Made by a program: the position numbers and the translations under genes
From: Labia minor
Taxonomy: Eukaryota; Arthropoda; Insecta; Dermaptera; Spongiphoridae
Direction of reading: 5' to 3'
Assembly (NCBI GenBank): GCA_963082975.1
Contig: OY720346.1
Coordinates: forward strand, 51,535,759-51,599,758
DNA: 64,000 nucleotides
Shown here: positions 10,905-21,869 of the stretch, one piece after another
Layout of the letters: each line of letters opens with the position of its first letter
Numbering within the stretch: position 1 is the first letter of the stretch
The notes under the pieces: model-generated
The model's input: only the letters and a program-made list of their open reading frames with translations
Told to the model about the DNA's origin: nothing
Database searches by the model: none

Positions 10905-11460
10905 ATGCAAATATATCTTATCTTATTATGCTAGCTAAAATTGTATATATGTATTTATCTATATATATTGGTTCTCAAAAACCGCTCTAACGATTTTTTT
11001 CAAATTCACACTAGATATAGTATTTATAAAGAAAAATTAAGTTTTATTGATGATATCTCTTGAAACATACAGCTTCATTATTAATTTCTTAATTGAAAAT
11101 TATATATGGAAAACGTCAAAATTTTTAATACTGCCTGCTAAGACAGTAAAAAAATGACAATTTTTTATCTAAATACATATAGTCCAGCGGTTGGACTGAT
11201 GTTTTAACGAGTGGATTTCGTCGGTTCGAAACTCGCCGGGTGAATCGTTATTTAAAAATGAAAATAATGATTTTGTTATTTTTTTTTCTTTTTATCTATT
11301 GTTTACTTTTTAATAAATTACTATTCTATATTTATTTATTCATTGTTCTTTTATTAATAAAGTTTTAGATAGTTTTATAAGTTTTAATATTTTTTCAATA
11401 AAATATTATTCAATATATTTATTAATATTATTTTATTTATTATTATTGAGTACCCGAAGT
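10905..11460 (-). repeat. Family B repeat, inverted copy
   Basis: Reads on the minus strand as the 3' part and middle of a B unit: TTGTTTACTTTTTAATAAAT-type text, tRNA-like module, GAAGCTGTATGTTTCAAGAG and the TAGCTAGCATAATAAGATAA end, all in reverse order to 9585-10485. Confidence 0.66.
11178..11250 (+). repeat. tRNA-like module in inverted family B copy
   Basis: The best preserved of the four modules: TAGTCCAGCGGTTGGACT fits an A-box region and GGTTCGAAACTC a B-box, with a possible anticodon-like loop around GTTTTAAC. The acceptor stem is not paired. Confidence 0.52.
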
Positions 11461-11641
11461 TCCATTCATTTTAATCAGATTGATGCAATGATGCAACAGT
11501 TAATAATTGTAATATTGTAATAAATTTCTATCTTGAAAATTGTTACATATTATTCAGGATATTTTAAAAACTATTTCTTTCTTTAATTAATATTCATTTT
11601 TTCTATAAGTCAGATATATTTCCAAATATTAAATAATTTTT

Positions 11642-12132
11642 GAAGTGAAAACTTCTTTAGCGGCGTTGAGCACTTTTGCGGGATGGGGAAAAAGTATAGA
11701 ACTCGCGTGATCGTGACCAACACCATGAAGCTAGCACATTACGTCTGCTTTCAAATTTCTTATAACAGAGCGCGAAATTTGAATTGTCATTAGAACTGTT
11801 TTATAAATTATCTCTAACATATAAATATATATTTATTATGTAAAGTTCATTTCATATATACATATATAATCAAAATTATACGAAATGAACTTCACATAAT
11901 AAATATATATTTTATGTTAGAGATAAGAATTATAAAACAGTTCGTATTGCAATATTTTAAACAAAGTTGTGTATTTATATATATATAAATATAAGTTACA
12001 AATTTGTTTAAAATATATGTTTAAAATAATATATAAGTTATATATATATACATGCATATGAAATTCATCTTTCTCGTGAAATAGCGCGAATTTCGTCTGT
12101 TTTAAAATTTCTTACGCAGAAGTTTTCACTTC
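11642..12132. mobile_element. Foldback MITE with long palindromic core
   Basis: A 491-bp element bounded by perfect 15-bp inverted termini GAAGTGAAAACTTCT, followed on the left by TTAGCGGCGTTGAGCA. Inside, about 60-bp arms (11794-11856 and 11881-11942) form a near-perfect hairpin with a roughly 25-nt loop. No coding capacity. The superfamily is not clear from sequence and no convincing target duplication is seen. Confidence 0.72.
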
Positions 12133-12289
12133 TGTCGGCCAGTCCCACGACTGCCAATTTTGCTTTTTTAATTCCGAAAAGCTGCAAAGCACGTTTTTTT
12201 GTCTTTAGTTTGTTTTATAACCACTTGGGGCGCTAAACAGTTTTTCAAAAAAACACTATAGAAAAAAAATATATGTACCTATATATTAT

Positions 12290-12517
12290 ATATTTATGTA
12301 TTATTGAGGAGCACAAGTTCATTAATTTTAATCAGATTGATGCAAATGTGTAACATTTAATAATTGTAATAAATAATTAAAGAATTGTGTATCAATATTT
12401 TTTAAAGGGTAGAGCGAGAGCTCGGTGTCCCAGGTATTAATATTACCAGCCAAATCCAATAATAATGAATCATTTTTTTTAACTTAAGTACCGAGCCGAG
12501 GCTCGGGGTCCCGGTAC
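12290..12517 (-). repeat. Family A repeat, inverted copy 7
   Basis: Minus-strand full-length unit with both hairpin blocks (ending CCGGTACTATAG on the plus strand) and the TTGAGGA tail. It closes the inverted half of the 9.5-12.5 kb complex. Confidence 0.77.
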
Positions 12518-12529
12518 TATAGTGTAATA

Positions 12530-13424
12530 AGATAAGACATATGTGTTGATCAATAGTTAAGTTCATATAACATGAAGTTAGGAATAAAATAAACAATTAA
12601 AAATTGAACGAATAAATAGAAATAACTAACTTCATTTCAATTAAAAAATTATAAAATATATTTTATTATTAAAATTACTTTCTATAATGTTAGCAAATAT
12701 AATTTTTAAAATTAATTTTATGGTAAAATTTAATATAAATTATTTTTAACTTTTATCATATTGAGATATATCATTTTTATCATCTGATTATGTTAATTAT
12801 TGGTATATAGTCGAAATTTCAATCGTATTCGAAAACGAACTTTAGATAATTTTATTACAAGTATTGTCAAAAAACAAAAATAAGATTAAAAAAAACTAAT
12901 TACAAAACTTTTTTTGTATAATTTAGATAATTATAAATTTATGTTCAAATTTGATGATTGCAAATTTTTAATCACTTTGTTAAATTTTGCAATAAGAATA
13001 TAGCCAAAATTTAATGGAAAAGATATCGAAATTTAATTATATAATAATAATAACAATCGTGTTTAAAAATTGCTTAAAAATATTCAATGAAATTATTAAA
13101 ACAGTGGTGCAATGAGTTCAAATCACATCAATTGATAAACAAACAAATTACAGTCCAACAGCAACAAGTAGTTGTTGATCCAACAAAATTTTTTAAATTT
13201 ATATATTTTATTCTAATTAAATTTAAAACATTAAAGATCAAATAAATATACTATATAAAATAATCAGTAGAAGCAAAACTTTTGGTGATATATTAAGTTA
13301 AGTAATTAATTAATTTGTTGAAACTATTCTAATAGTACAATGGTGCATCATTTAAAATATAATTTGTAAAAACTCAAACTAATTTGGGTTATTGATTTTC
13401 AAAAGGAGGGTTCACACAGTTTAA
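12530..13424. other. AT-rich sequence, nothing recognised
   Basis: Very AT-rich with many stops. No internal repeat family member or terminus was found. Confidence 0.6.
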
Positions 13425-14300
13425 CGTATATATGATGATGCTTTACCAGTGGATTGCTTTTTTAATTCCAAACAAATTTTCCTTTTGGAATATTTGTCTG
13501 TCGCTTCTTTATTATTAAAATTTGACAGATGAACTAGTTATTAATGAGCAGCCATTTAATAATATTTTATTGACTATTCACGAATTATCCACTTATTTAC
13601 TAATTTTCGGTTTTTACCGACCGACGATAGTAAGGGAGGTATTGTTTTCACACCAAATTTCACATGTGGAGATTTTTACATATCTCCACGAATCATGCAT
13701 TTTCTAAACAGAAAAAAGTATTTTTAGCATGATGTCTGTCCGTCCGTCCGTCTGTCCGTCTGTCCGTCCGTCCGTATAGATGTGTACAGCCTGAACGGCT
13801 CAACCGATTTTGATGAAATTTGGTATATTTACTTAATGCATCAGTGGGATGAATTGATCAACTTTTGGTGCAATTCCGGAAACCGGAAGTGGTAGTATTA
13901 GCGATCGACGATAGGAAGGAAAGGGTTATTTTCACACCAAAGGAGATTTTTTTATATATCACCACGAATCATGCACTTTGTATTGGTTTTATCCTCGAGA
14001 AAAATCATATTTATTAGTTTTTTCTTGATTTAAAATTATATGACGTCATCCAGCCATTCATGACGTCACAGCCTGTTCTTGCATATATATTATAAATAAA
14101 ATAAAATTAAAAATGTTTATATTTATTATTTATGTATCCATATCTGTTTTTTATTACATTAATAGATATATTAAAATTATTTGAAATTGTTTCTGTAGCT
14201 GGAAATTAATTTATTTCAAACTGTCGGTCGGTTCGGACCTGGCCACAGGTCAACTTATTTTGGTTCGGTTTGGATATAGAAAAATCTTTGTTTTTGAATA
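13425..14300 (+). mobile_element. Family D foldback element, copy 1, split by a family C insertion
   Basis: The left part contains CTTTACCAGTGGATTGC, TTGACAGATGAACTAGTTAT and CACTAATTTTCGG. After the family C insert, the D sequence resumes as TTCGGTTTGGATATA. The uninterrupted copy at 46.2 kb reads straight through this point, giving an empty-site comparison. Confidence 0.65.
13616..14258 (+). mobile_element. Family C element, copy 2
   Basis: Near full length. Both subterminal repeats are present (one mismatch in the distal copy, CTGTCGGTCGGT), as are an expanded GTCC/GTCT microsatellite and the terminal hairpin GACCTGGCCACAGGTC. It is inserted between T-rich sequences inside family D. Confidence 0.8.
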
Positions 14301-14629
14301 ATAATTATCTATTATATCTATAATTTTAGTCACGATTGTTCTACACTAAAAGAACATTTAATAACAATTTTTATTAATTATTATTTCCCTTAAAATATTC
14401 TCGATGGTGATATTTATAAATAAGTTTAAAATAAATATAACCTATATAATTAGAAAAAAATAGAAAATTGAATAAAGATTAAACGTTTCATGATATCATA
14501 GCACATTTTAATGTAAATATTATTTTTGTTAAATATATGATAAATTAAATTCTATTTTTTTTTATCATAATGGAATAAACATATTCTGATAATAGTTAAC
14601 ATTTACCAAGTCTCAGATATTGATGAAAC

Positions 14630-15105
14630 TTCGACAGTTGTTTTATTGGTTAATTTTAAGAAACTTTTTCCTTAAGCAATATATGTGGAAAACTTCTAGT
14701 TTTCAAGATAAATAAATATTTTTTAAGTTTCACAGATTAGCTGGTTATGAACGTCGATATGTGAGGCCATTAAGTGATGTTTTATTGATGAATTCACTAA
14801 TTATTCGCTTATTCACTAATTTTCGGTTTTTTATTAGCGAAATTATTTAATTAATTAATTTTTTAATTTTCATTTATCCAAACTGAACTTATAAAAACAG
14901 AAAATTAGTGGAGCCTTTTGCTGGTCAAATGAATAAAACATGGTAGCTAAATAGAACATCAATGGATTTATATGCAAATTTTAATAATTTTTATCTCGTA
15001 AACTAGAAGCGACCGACAAATATTTCATAAGGAAAGATTCTTTGGAAATAAAAAAAGGAATCTACTGGTAAAGTTTTATCCAAATCCATTATACATATGC
15101 TAAAG
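14630..15105 (+). mobile_element. Family D foldback element, copy 2
   Basis: Shares GGTTATGAACG, TGTTTTATTGATGAATTCAC, AACATGGTAGCTAAATAGAA and TAAAGTTTTATCCAAATCCA with the 46.2 kb copy. The right arm is the approximate inverse of the left arm of other copies. Non-coding. Confidence 0.6.
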
Positions 15106-15639
15106 TGAAGAATTACCTGAATGAAATTTTCATTAAACTACCGATTGATTTAGGAGATTAATATATAAGAATAATTTTTAATATTGATTATTTTTTATAC
15201 TCATTTATGCTTAATATTATGTAAATATTTGGAAAAAAGAGATAGAAAGAGAGAGAGAGATAGATAGAAAGAGTGTTATTTATTTATCAGGAATTTAGGA
15301 AAGAATTTAAGGCGTAGGTTTTTCCCTTTCTCCACGTTTTTCTGATCACCAATTGCATTTGCTTCTCGAACTAATGATGTCATTTTATTTATTTCTTATA
15401 AAAATATATAATCAACAGCCTTGAATTCTTTTGCTCAACTTCCACATCTGCTCTTGGTTATGTTTATGTATATATATATAAATCACCATCCCTTTTTCTC
15501 ACTTAAAAACAGAGATTTACTTAAAAAAAAATTCTTAGGCCAATAACCTTCATCACCATTTTATTATCATATTAATAAAATGTATGTATTGCTTTAATCT
15601 TTATGAAAATCTCAGCATTGAAACGAGATTGCTAATTAA
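15106..15639. other. AT-rich sequence with GA-rich simple repeat
   Basis: Contains a GAGAGATAGATAGAAAGAG tract near 15240-15275. Nothing else is recognised. Confidence 0.5.
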
Positions 15640-15798
15640 TGTCTGAAACAAGGCGCCATTGCTAATGGTTTCATGCCGGTGGGTTTATTTACCTGCCCTC
15701 TTCTCCCCCAAGTGATGATGATCCTCATCCTGTTTGTCCAGACCATACGCCCCGGTGACATTCACTCTCTCATTAATGGGAAATTTATGACCACGAAA
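15640..15798. other. Non-repetitive GC-richer island
   Basis: About 160 bp of balanced composition in otherwise extreme AT sequence, not matching any repeat family here. On the minus strand an open frame containing GAYGLDKQDEDHHHLGEKRA ends at GGCAG followed by GTAAAT, which resembles a splice donor. On the plus strand a 50-codon frame also exists. Neither shows a known domain. It could be a small exon, a conserved regulatory element, or chance. Confidence 0.3.
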
Positions 15799-15956
15799 TA
15801 TATATATATATATATATATATATAGTAGAAACACGGTTAGTTATCATCAATTAATTAATGATTAAGTTTAAACATGAATGGAATTATTTTAGAGATTTGT
15901 CAAATTTGATTTTTTTAACATTTCAAAACATTTTACACCTTTATTTAAAAAAATTT

Positions 15957-16495
15957 GGAGCGTCTCTACTCGACTATCTCGCGAATTTGAATTGCATTAA
16001 TTAACATATATATATATATATATATATTATATTTAAATTTAATTTAATTAAAATTATAAATTAAATATAATTGAATTGGATTAATTAATTTTAAAAATTA
16101 AATTTAAAGTACAGTATTGTTATTCAATTAAATTAATTAATTGTCATATATTAATTTTAAATTTATAAAACATTTACCTTCATTTTTAAGTCAAAATCTA
16201 AAAATTTAAAAAATTAATATTTGCGTGTTTTGCTCTTTATTGATGACACCATGTCACGTGCTGGCTCGTGATTGGCAGCGTACGTGTTAAAAAATTAATT
16301 CCGGTACTTTCAGCGATTCAATTAAGCTGAAATTCTATATATAGCAGTTTTATACAATTTTTAATCATGTGAAAAACTTCAAATATATGTTTTTATTTTT
16401 ACGGTCATTTTAGAGCATAGGTTCCCAAACATGAAAATCTCGACATTAAAATTTTCGTGATCGCAAGCAATACTATTTCTAGTGAGATAGCAAAA
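15957..16495 (+). mobile_element. Family E element, copy 2
   Basis: Starts GGAGCGTCTCTACTCGACTA with the subterminal ACTATCTCGC and ends with its inverse in diverged form (AGTGAGATAGC). It has the shared core TTCCGGTACTTTCAGCGATT. An internal deletion removes the (TG)n region. Confidence 0.75.
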
Positions 16496-16499
16496 AGTC

Positions 16500-17273
16500 A
16501 AGAAATACTTTTACAAATATTTCTATCTATTTATAATAATAATAATTAATTAAAAAATAAAATACTCATATAACAAATTGTTGTTTTTTTTAAATTAGAA
16601 TATTAATTTATTAATTATAACAATAATTATAATAATGAAATAAAATAAAAAAAAAAATTTATTATTAATTAATATTATTTCAAAGCTTTGGAAGGTTATT
16701 TAATATTTAAATTCAATATAATATATAATATAAGAGTACCTTTCGTTTTAATAAAATTCGATGTCTGATGATAGCAACATATTTTTATATTGAATATATA
16801 TATAATAAGTAAATTTATAAATATTATATATATATCGTATATATAAAATAAATATATATATATGATAATTTAATAAATATATATTTAAAATATATTTAAA
16901 ACAGCTAATAAATAATTTAAATTAAATTTCTATAAATAATAGAATATTATTATGGAATTTATTATTATTTATACTATATACTATATTAAAAAAAAGAAAA
17001 AAGTACAGTTGGATTCTATTATGAATCTAGGAAGTGTAAAATGCGTAGGTCAATGTATTTGTTTGTCTAGTTAAACCTATATATTTTAAACATGTTAATG
17101 AATTCAGAATAAAAAAAAACACACAACAACCACAAATGCTTCCAAACAACAAATTAATTAGTTTTACTTTAATCAGTGTGAGGAGATGAAAGACATCAAT
17201 TAAGTAGTTATATTTTTATATCTATTCCAATTAGAAGTGTTAGTATCCAGTTACAAAAAAATTATACTTAGAA

Positions 17274-17305
<32 letters not shown>

Positions 17306-18100
17306 ATATTAATATGTATATAAATAAATAAATATATATATATATATATATATATATTAAAGAATTTATAGTTTGGACATGTTTATATTTTTCTTGGCAA
17401 GATTATGACAATTAAAACAATCTTAAAAATGGATACTAAGATAAGTTAAATGTCATCTGATTTATCAAAAGTATTAATCAACAACCTTGACACGTGCAGG
17501 ACATTAAAGTCCGTTAGATTACCAATGTTAAGCTGTTCTAGTGAAGTTAGTGCAACCATGGCATTGGGAATTCAGGATAAGAAAAATAATTAAATACATA
17601 ATAAATGTAAAATTGATCTTATATCAAATGTCGAATGGTTGGGGAATTGACATTTAAAAACAAAATATCAATATTTGGATTATTATTTGTAAATGTATTG
17701 GATTTTCAATTATAATCGAGGTTTTGTTATTGTTTTTATTTTTGATTCTAATATTTTTATTTTTAATACATATGAAATTTTGTGTGTGTGTGTGCAAATA
17801 TATTATTTATTTGTAATTTATATAAATATATTTGAATAATTATATTGTTATAACATAAAACAATAATAAAATATCGCGTAGGTTCATTAGTCATAAATTC
17901 GTGGCCTCATTCAAATATATAAAATTATATTTTTACTGATATCACAAATATATTTAGTTAAATAGTTAAATGTTATCATTATTGAATTTATTTAAATATA
18001 TTTAAAATATTATAAAATAAATTTTATTTGTTAATTAAAAATAAATGAGTTAATGTAAATTTTTATCCCAAATTTCTTTATTTTTTTATATTAAATATAA
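16500..18100. other. AT-rich sequence with (TA)n tracts
   Basis: Several long (TA)n microsatellites (about 17270-17300 and 17330-17357) and a (GT)n near 17780. A slightly less AT-rich patch at 17470-17590 has no open frame of note. Confidence 0.55.
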
Positions 18101-18102
18101 AG

Positions 18103-18319
18103 TTTTTATCAACTTCGCTTCATATCTGTCTGTCTGTTCGCTCTTATGATAAATTGAAATCGATTTTTCATCTTTAAATTGAGACTTAAAAATTCTTATG
18201 ACAAAGTTTATGGATGAATTGCTTCATATTCAACTAAAAACGTTGGACGCTTTTAGTTTTCATTTCCTTTCTATAATATTTCTATGCAATTAAATTCCTT
18301 TATAGAGCTATAATTTATA

Positions 18320-18356
<37 letters not shown>

Positions 18357-18690
18357 ACACTAAAACAATTCATTAACAAGTAACACTATTTCTTCTAATA
18401 TAATCAACTGTTTTGGATTTGATTGATAATATGTAAATTTAAGAAAATAATAATTCTTTTAAAATTTGTTACATTCTTTAAGTATATTTTATATTGAAAA
18501 ATAAAAAAAAATTGTCAGTTTATGTGTAATAAAATTTGACTTGATGTTTTATATAAATAAATAAAACAAAATGCGCCAAACGTTTTCATTCAACTCATTC
18601 ATAAACTTTGTCATCCTTATAGAAAAATTATTTTATTCTTTTTAGTCCATGAGAAAAACGTTATTTTATAAAAAAATTTTCATGTTTATA
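18103..18690 (+). mobile_element. Family F element, copy 1
   Basis: Begins near TCTGTCTGTCTGTTCGCTCT and AAATTGAAATCGATTTTTCA. It contains two inverse arms of about 110 bp, one near 18200-18260 (GACAAAGTTTATGGATGAAT) and its inverse at 18570-18690. A (TA)n tract lies between them. It lacks the tail seen in the 25.6 kb copy. Confidence 0.62.
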
Positions 18691-19010
18691 TTTTTATACT
18701 ATATTCATATAAATATACTAATTAATTATACCTTATTTGTATGAATATATGAAAATCCACTAAACAAATACTTATAATTTCACTCGGTGTTTAAATCAAT
18801 TTAGTTTAAGATAATTAATTAATAATTTTTCAATTATACAAAATACATTAGAATAATTTTAGCTACATACTTTGCTTCTGAAAATTATAACTCATATATT
18901 CATATGAACTATTTATTTGGTTTGAATCTAGCATCTATATAAAGAAATAGATACGAATAATAATTAATTTTCTTAGATGTTACAATAATATTGTAAGGTT
19001 TTTTATAATT

Positions 19011-19977
19011 ACTCTCTTGAAAACTATTTTATAAAAAAATTTTCTATAAGTTGGATTTATTTATAAAATAAACTTGAAGAAGAAAAAATATAATAATAAC
19101 TACTCAATTAATATTATATATTTTAGGAATTTCCCAAGATCTTCAGGTGGACCCCCGGGAGTCAATGGAGCTTTGAATAGGATCAACAGAATCTCAGGGG
19201 TCTATTCAATGTCTAGGGAAAAATTTTATCTTTGACTTAATATAAAAAAATAAAAAATTTATTTACGATACAAAAACTAAATACAAAAGTAAATAGAATC
19301 AATTGCAAACGGAACCTTTTGTAGTAGTATTTATTAAAGTTATATTTATTGAATTTTTGTTTTAAATTTTCAATCAAAATAAAATATTAATTAACTTCAA
19401 TATTTGTTGGGATTGATTTAATTTTTTGGTAAAATAATATTTTCCAATAATTTTTTTATATAATAAAATAATTGATAGTAGTAATATTTATTAGCTATAT
19501 TATCGTATGCAAAAGTTGTGAAATTTATTATTAATAAAAATTTGAACCTGATATCGAAAACATTATCAAAAAAACATCAGCCTCAATCGCCATATTAATT
19601 TTTTTCAGTTAGGGATTCTTATTAATCTATTATCTGATTATTAATTTAAAAAATACTGAATTATGGGTTTTGTTAAATAATTTTAGCTCTGTAATTTTTT
19701 TAAAAATATTCTTTATTAAATTCTCATTGTTTTATGTTAAACTTTATTAATTAAACGAGAAAAAAGTTTAAAAGGGGTCGACTTAGAAAAAATGTTGGGA
19801 ATCCCTAAAATATATAATTGAGTAGTTATTATTATATTTTACTTTTGATTAATTAATTTATAATACTTTTATAATTAAATATATTATTTATAATATAGAA
19901 TAATTAATTATTTAAATTTATTTTATAAATAAATCCAACTTATTTAACATTTTTTATAAAATAGTTTTCAAGAGAGT
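19011..19977. mobile_element. Large foldback with hAT-like internal termini
   Basis: Outer arms start ACTCTCTTGAAAACTATTTT and pair with the inverse ending at 19977. Moving inward they still pair through AACTACTCAATT and TTTTAGGAATTTCCC versus TTTAGGGATTCCC. The right arm carries about 75 bp of extra AT sequence. The interior shares text with 24456-25020 in opposite orientation. No transposase remains. The hAT assignment rests on the TTCCCAA-type terminus of the related copy. Confidence 0.6.
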
Positions 19978-20179
19978 ATTTTAAACAATATATATATATT
20001 TATGGAGTATTATTTTATTAATTTATATTATTTCTTATATTTGAATGAGATAAATAATTTTGTATTATATAGATAGTACAATTTATATTAGAGTGGATTT
20101 ATCATCAGTGAAAAAATAAAAATGATATGATTAAGATTAAGACGAAAATTCCTGATTTGAATAATTTAATAAGCCACGA

Positions 20180-20431
20180 TTTGTGTGTAGTAATTGAGTG
20201 GAGGACGTATAGCGTATAGAGAGTGAGAAGTGAATGTGTGAGCGAGTTAGTGAATGAAGTGGGCACGTGAATGGGAAACGAAAGCGGCATGCGGGGTTGC
20301 ATAACCACCACCTTTCCTCCCCTCCCCTCCCCACCCCTCCCATACCCCTTCCACTCTATCAAACGAACCAACCAAGCAATTCATCCTCCCCAATGCGGAA
20401 TAACACAACATTTCACATTTTAGAGAGAAAC

Positions 20432-20463
<32 letters not shown>

Positions 20464-20465
20464 CA
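20180..20465. other. GC-richer island with G-quadruplex motif and (AAT)n
   Basis: The plus strand carries six C-runs of three to four bases between 20319 and 20348 separated by single to triple bases, a textbook G4 motif on the minus strand. A CACGTG lies at about 20264. An (ATA)n tract spans about 20428-20463. Overlapping minus-strand frames are low-complexity and not convincing. It could be a promoter-like region, but no gene is attached. Confidence 0.4.
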
Positions 20466-20793
20466 AATAAATAAATAAACAAGACAAAAGAAAATGCAGG
20501 GCAGTTTTAAAAACATGAAACCTAGCGTGATACACTCTCCCCACCATAGAAAATTATTATTAGTATTTGTAGTATAATAGTGGACGATTTTCATTTTCTT
20601 CCCCACAGAGTACTCCAAGTTAAATTTATATTTAAAAAAAGAGAAAGAGTAGGATAAATGAAAGGTGATAATTTTTAAACATAAAATAAATGAAGAAGTC
20701 CGATTCATTTTGATGATTAGATTTGTTGATTAAAAGAATAATAGATAATAATAATTGGTGAATAAATGTATATGCTTATAATGTTATTATTTT

Positions 20794-21064
20794 CTTCTTC
20801 GTTGTCGATAACTTCCTAGCGGAAGTGTCGTGGCCCTAATAACTCCACAGGAGTCATAGGGTGTTCATGGGAAAATTTGACCGAAGTGGTTTCCCCTTGC
20901 CTTCTTCGGTGGGGCAGCCGATGTTAAATTGAATTAGATTTTTATATTTATTAATTTATTTATTAATTAAATAAATATATAATCTTGAGTTCTATGCTGG
21001 GATTCGAACTCAGGCTTCCTGTGTAGAAGTCTAGTACTCTACCCACTCAGCCATGCTGCCCCGT
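20794..21064 (-). mobile_element. tRNA-derived SINE with perfect target-site duplication
   Basis: On the minus strand the head GGGGCAGCATGGCTGAGTGG gives an A-box, and GAGTTCGAATCCCAGC a B-box and T-arm with four of five stem pairs. A TCT sits where an anticodon would be, so the source may be a tRNA-Arg-like gene. An AT linker follows, then a roughly 130-bp body with moderate GC (GGCTGCCCCACCGAAGAAGG). A perfect 11-bp duplication GTTATTATTTT flanks both sides (20783-20793 and 21065-21075), the mark of LINE-mediated insertion. Length is about 271 bp. I do not recognise the body family. Confidence 0.85.
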
Positions 21065-21161
21065 GTTATTATTTTAGCTTTATTTAAATAAATATAACGG
21101 TATCTGGTTCATCGAGAAGCCGCTCAATATTTTAAAAATATATATTTTACGATCTGCGGGT

Positions 21162-21540
21162 ATACGAGGTTTCTTTCGAGGTGAATTTTGAATTTTTTCG
21201 GGCTGTATATATTCGATTATCAAATTTTTTTTGTTATGTTGGTACACATATGTTTCTTCAGCCATTTTTGATTAGTAGTTTGTTTTTGACAACTGAAAAA
21301 GTTAGTCACGTTTTATGTGTTCTTCGATTTTTTACTTATCTCATCCATTGTGGCAAAACGCTTTCTTTTCATTGGTCTCTTGAGTTTTGGGAATAGGAAA
21401 GTCGCAGGGAGCCAAATCTGGTGAATACGGTGACTTGGGCATGTTTACGGTTTATTTTTGAGCAAAATATCACGTGCTTTATCGTGATACACAATCCATT
21501 ATTTGTTTTACCACAATTCTGATCATTTGAGACGGAATCT
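21162..21540 (-). mobile_element. Rearranged, truncated mariner element
   Basis: The minus strand encodes a C-terminal mariner fragment (LFPKLKRPMK-type block, then KRFATMDEI). The left terminal arm corresponds to the opposite end of the related element at 40491-41149: 21181-21335 is the inverse of 40945-41149. It is joined directly to the C-terminal coding part near GATTTTTTACTTATCTC. The right end is missing and meets another repeat at 21541. This is a dead, end-swapped derivative. Confidence 0.72.
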
Positions 21541-21865
21541 TAAGTGGAAAAATTAAATACAATGTGTAACAAAAAAATATTTAAACAATTTATGTTTATT
21601 AATGAAATCATCGCAAATTTTGTAAATAGTATTTTGTAATTTTAATTTATTTAATATATTTATTAATTTGAATTTATTTTTTAATAAATATTAATTATAT
21701 ATTGAATTGCTCGTTTCATCTAGATGTGTAAATTCAATAATAATATGTTCAGCATGGTTTACTTTAGAAAATCTTAATTATCTTTGACTCGTTTCAATTT
21801 GCCTCGTGTTTTTTTTTTGAGCGTAGTCCTGACGCAAAGTGAGGTATTGGTGTGTGTGTGTGTGT
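21541..21865 (+). repeat. Family H repeat followed by family F tail
   Basis: 21541-21740 shares AAATACAATGTGTAAC, AATGAAATCATCGCAAAT and TTGAATTGCTCGTTTCATCT with 25235-25450. The final part, TCCTGACGCAAAGTGAGGTA, matches the tail of the family F copy at 26217. A (GT)n tract ends it. Confidence 0.6.
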
Positions 21866-21869
21866 ATTA

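Noticed and set aside
20105..20371. Minus-strand 88-codon frame, hydrophobic C-terminus
   Set aside because: Its N-terminus is made by the G-rich tract and there is no domain; composition explains the open frame.
20990..21064. Functional tRNA-Arg gene
   Set aside because: Acceptor and anticodon stems do not pair properly and the sequence continues into a SINE body flanked by target duplications.
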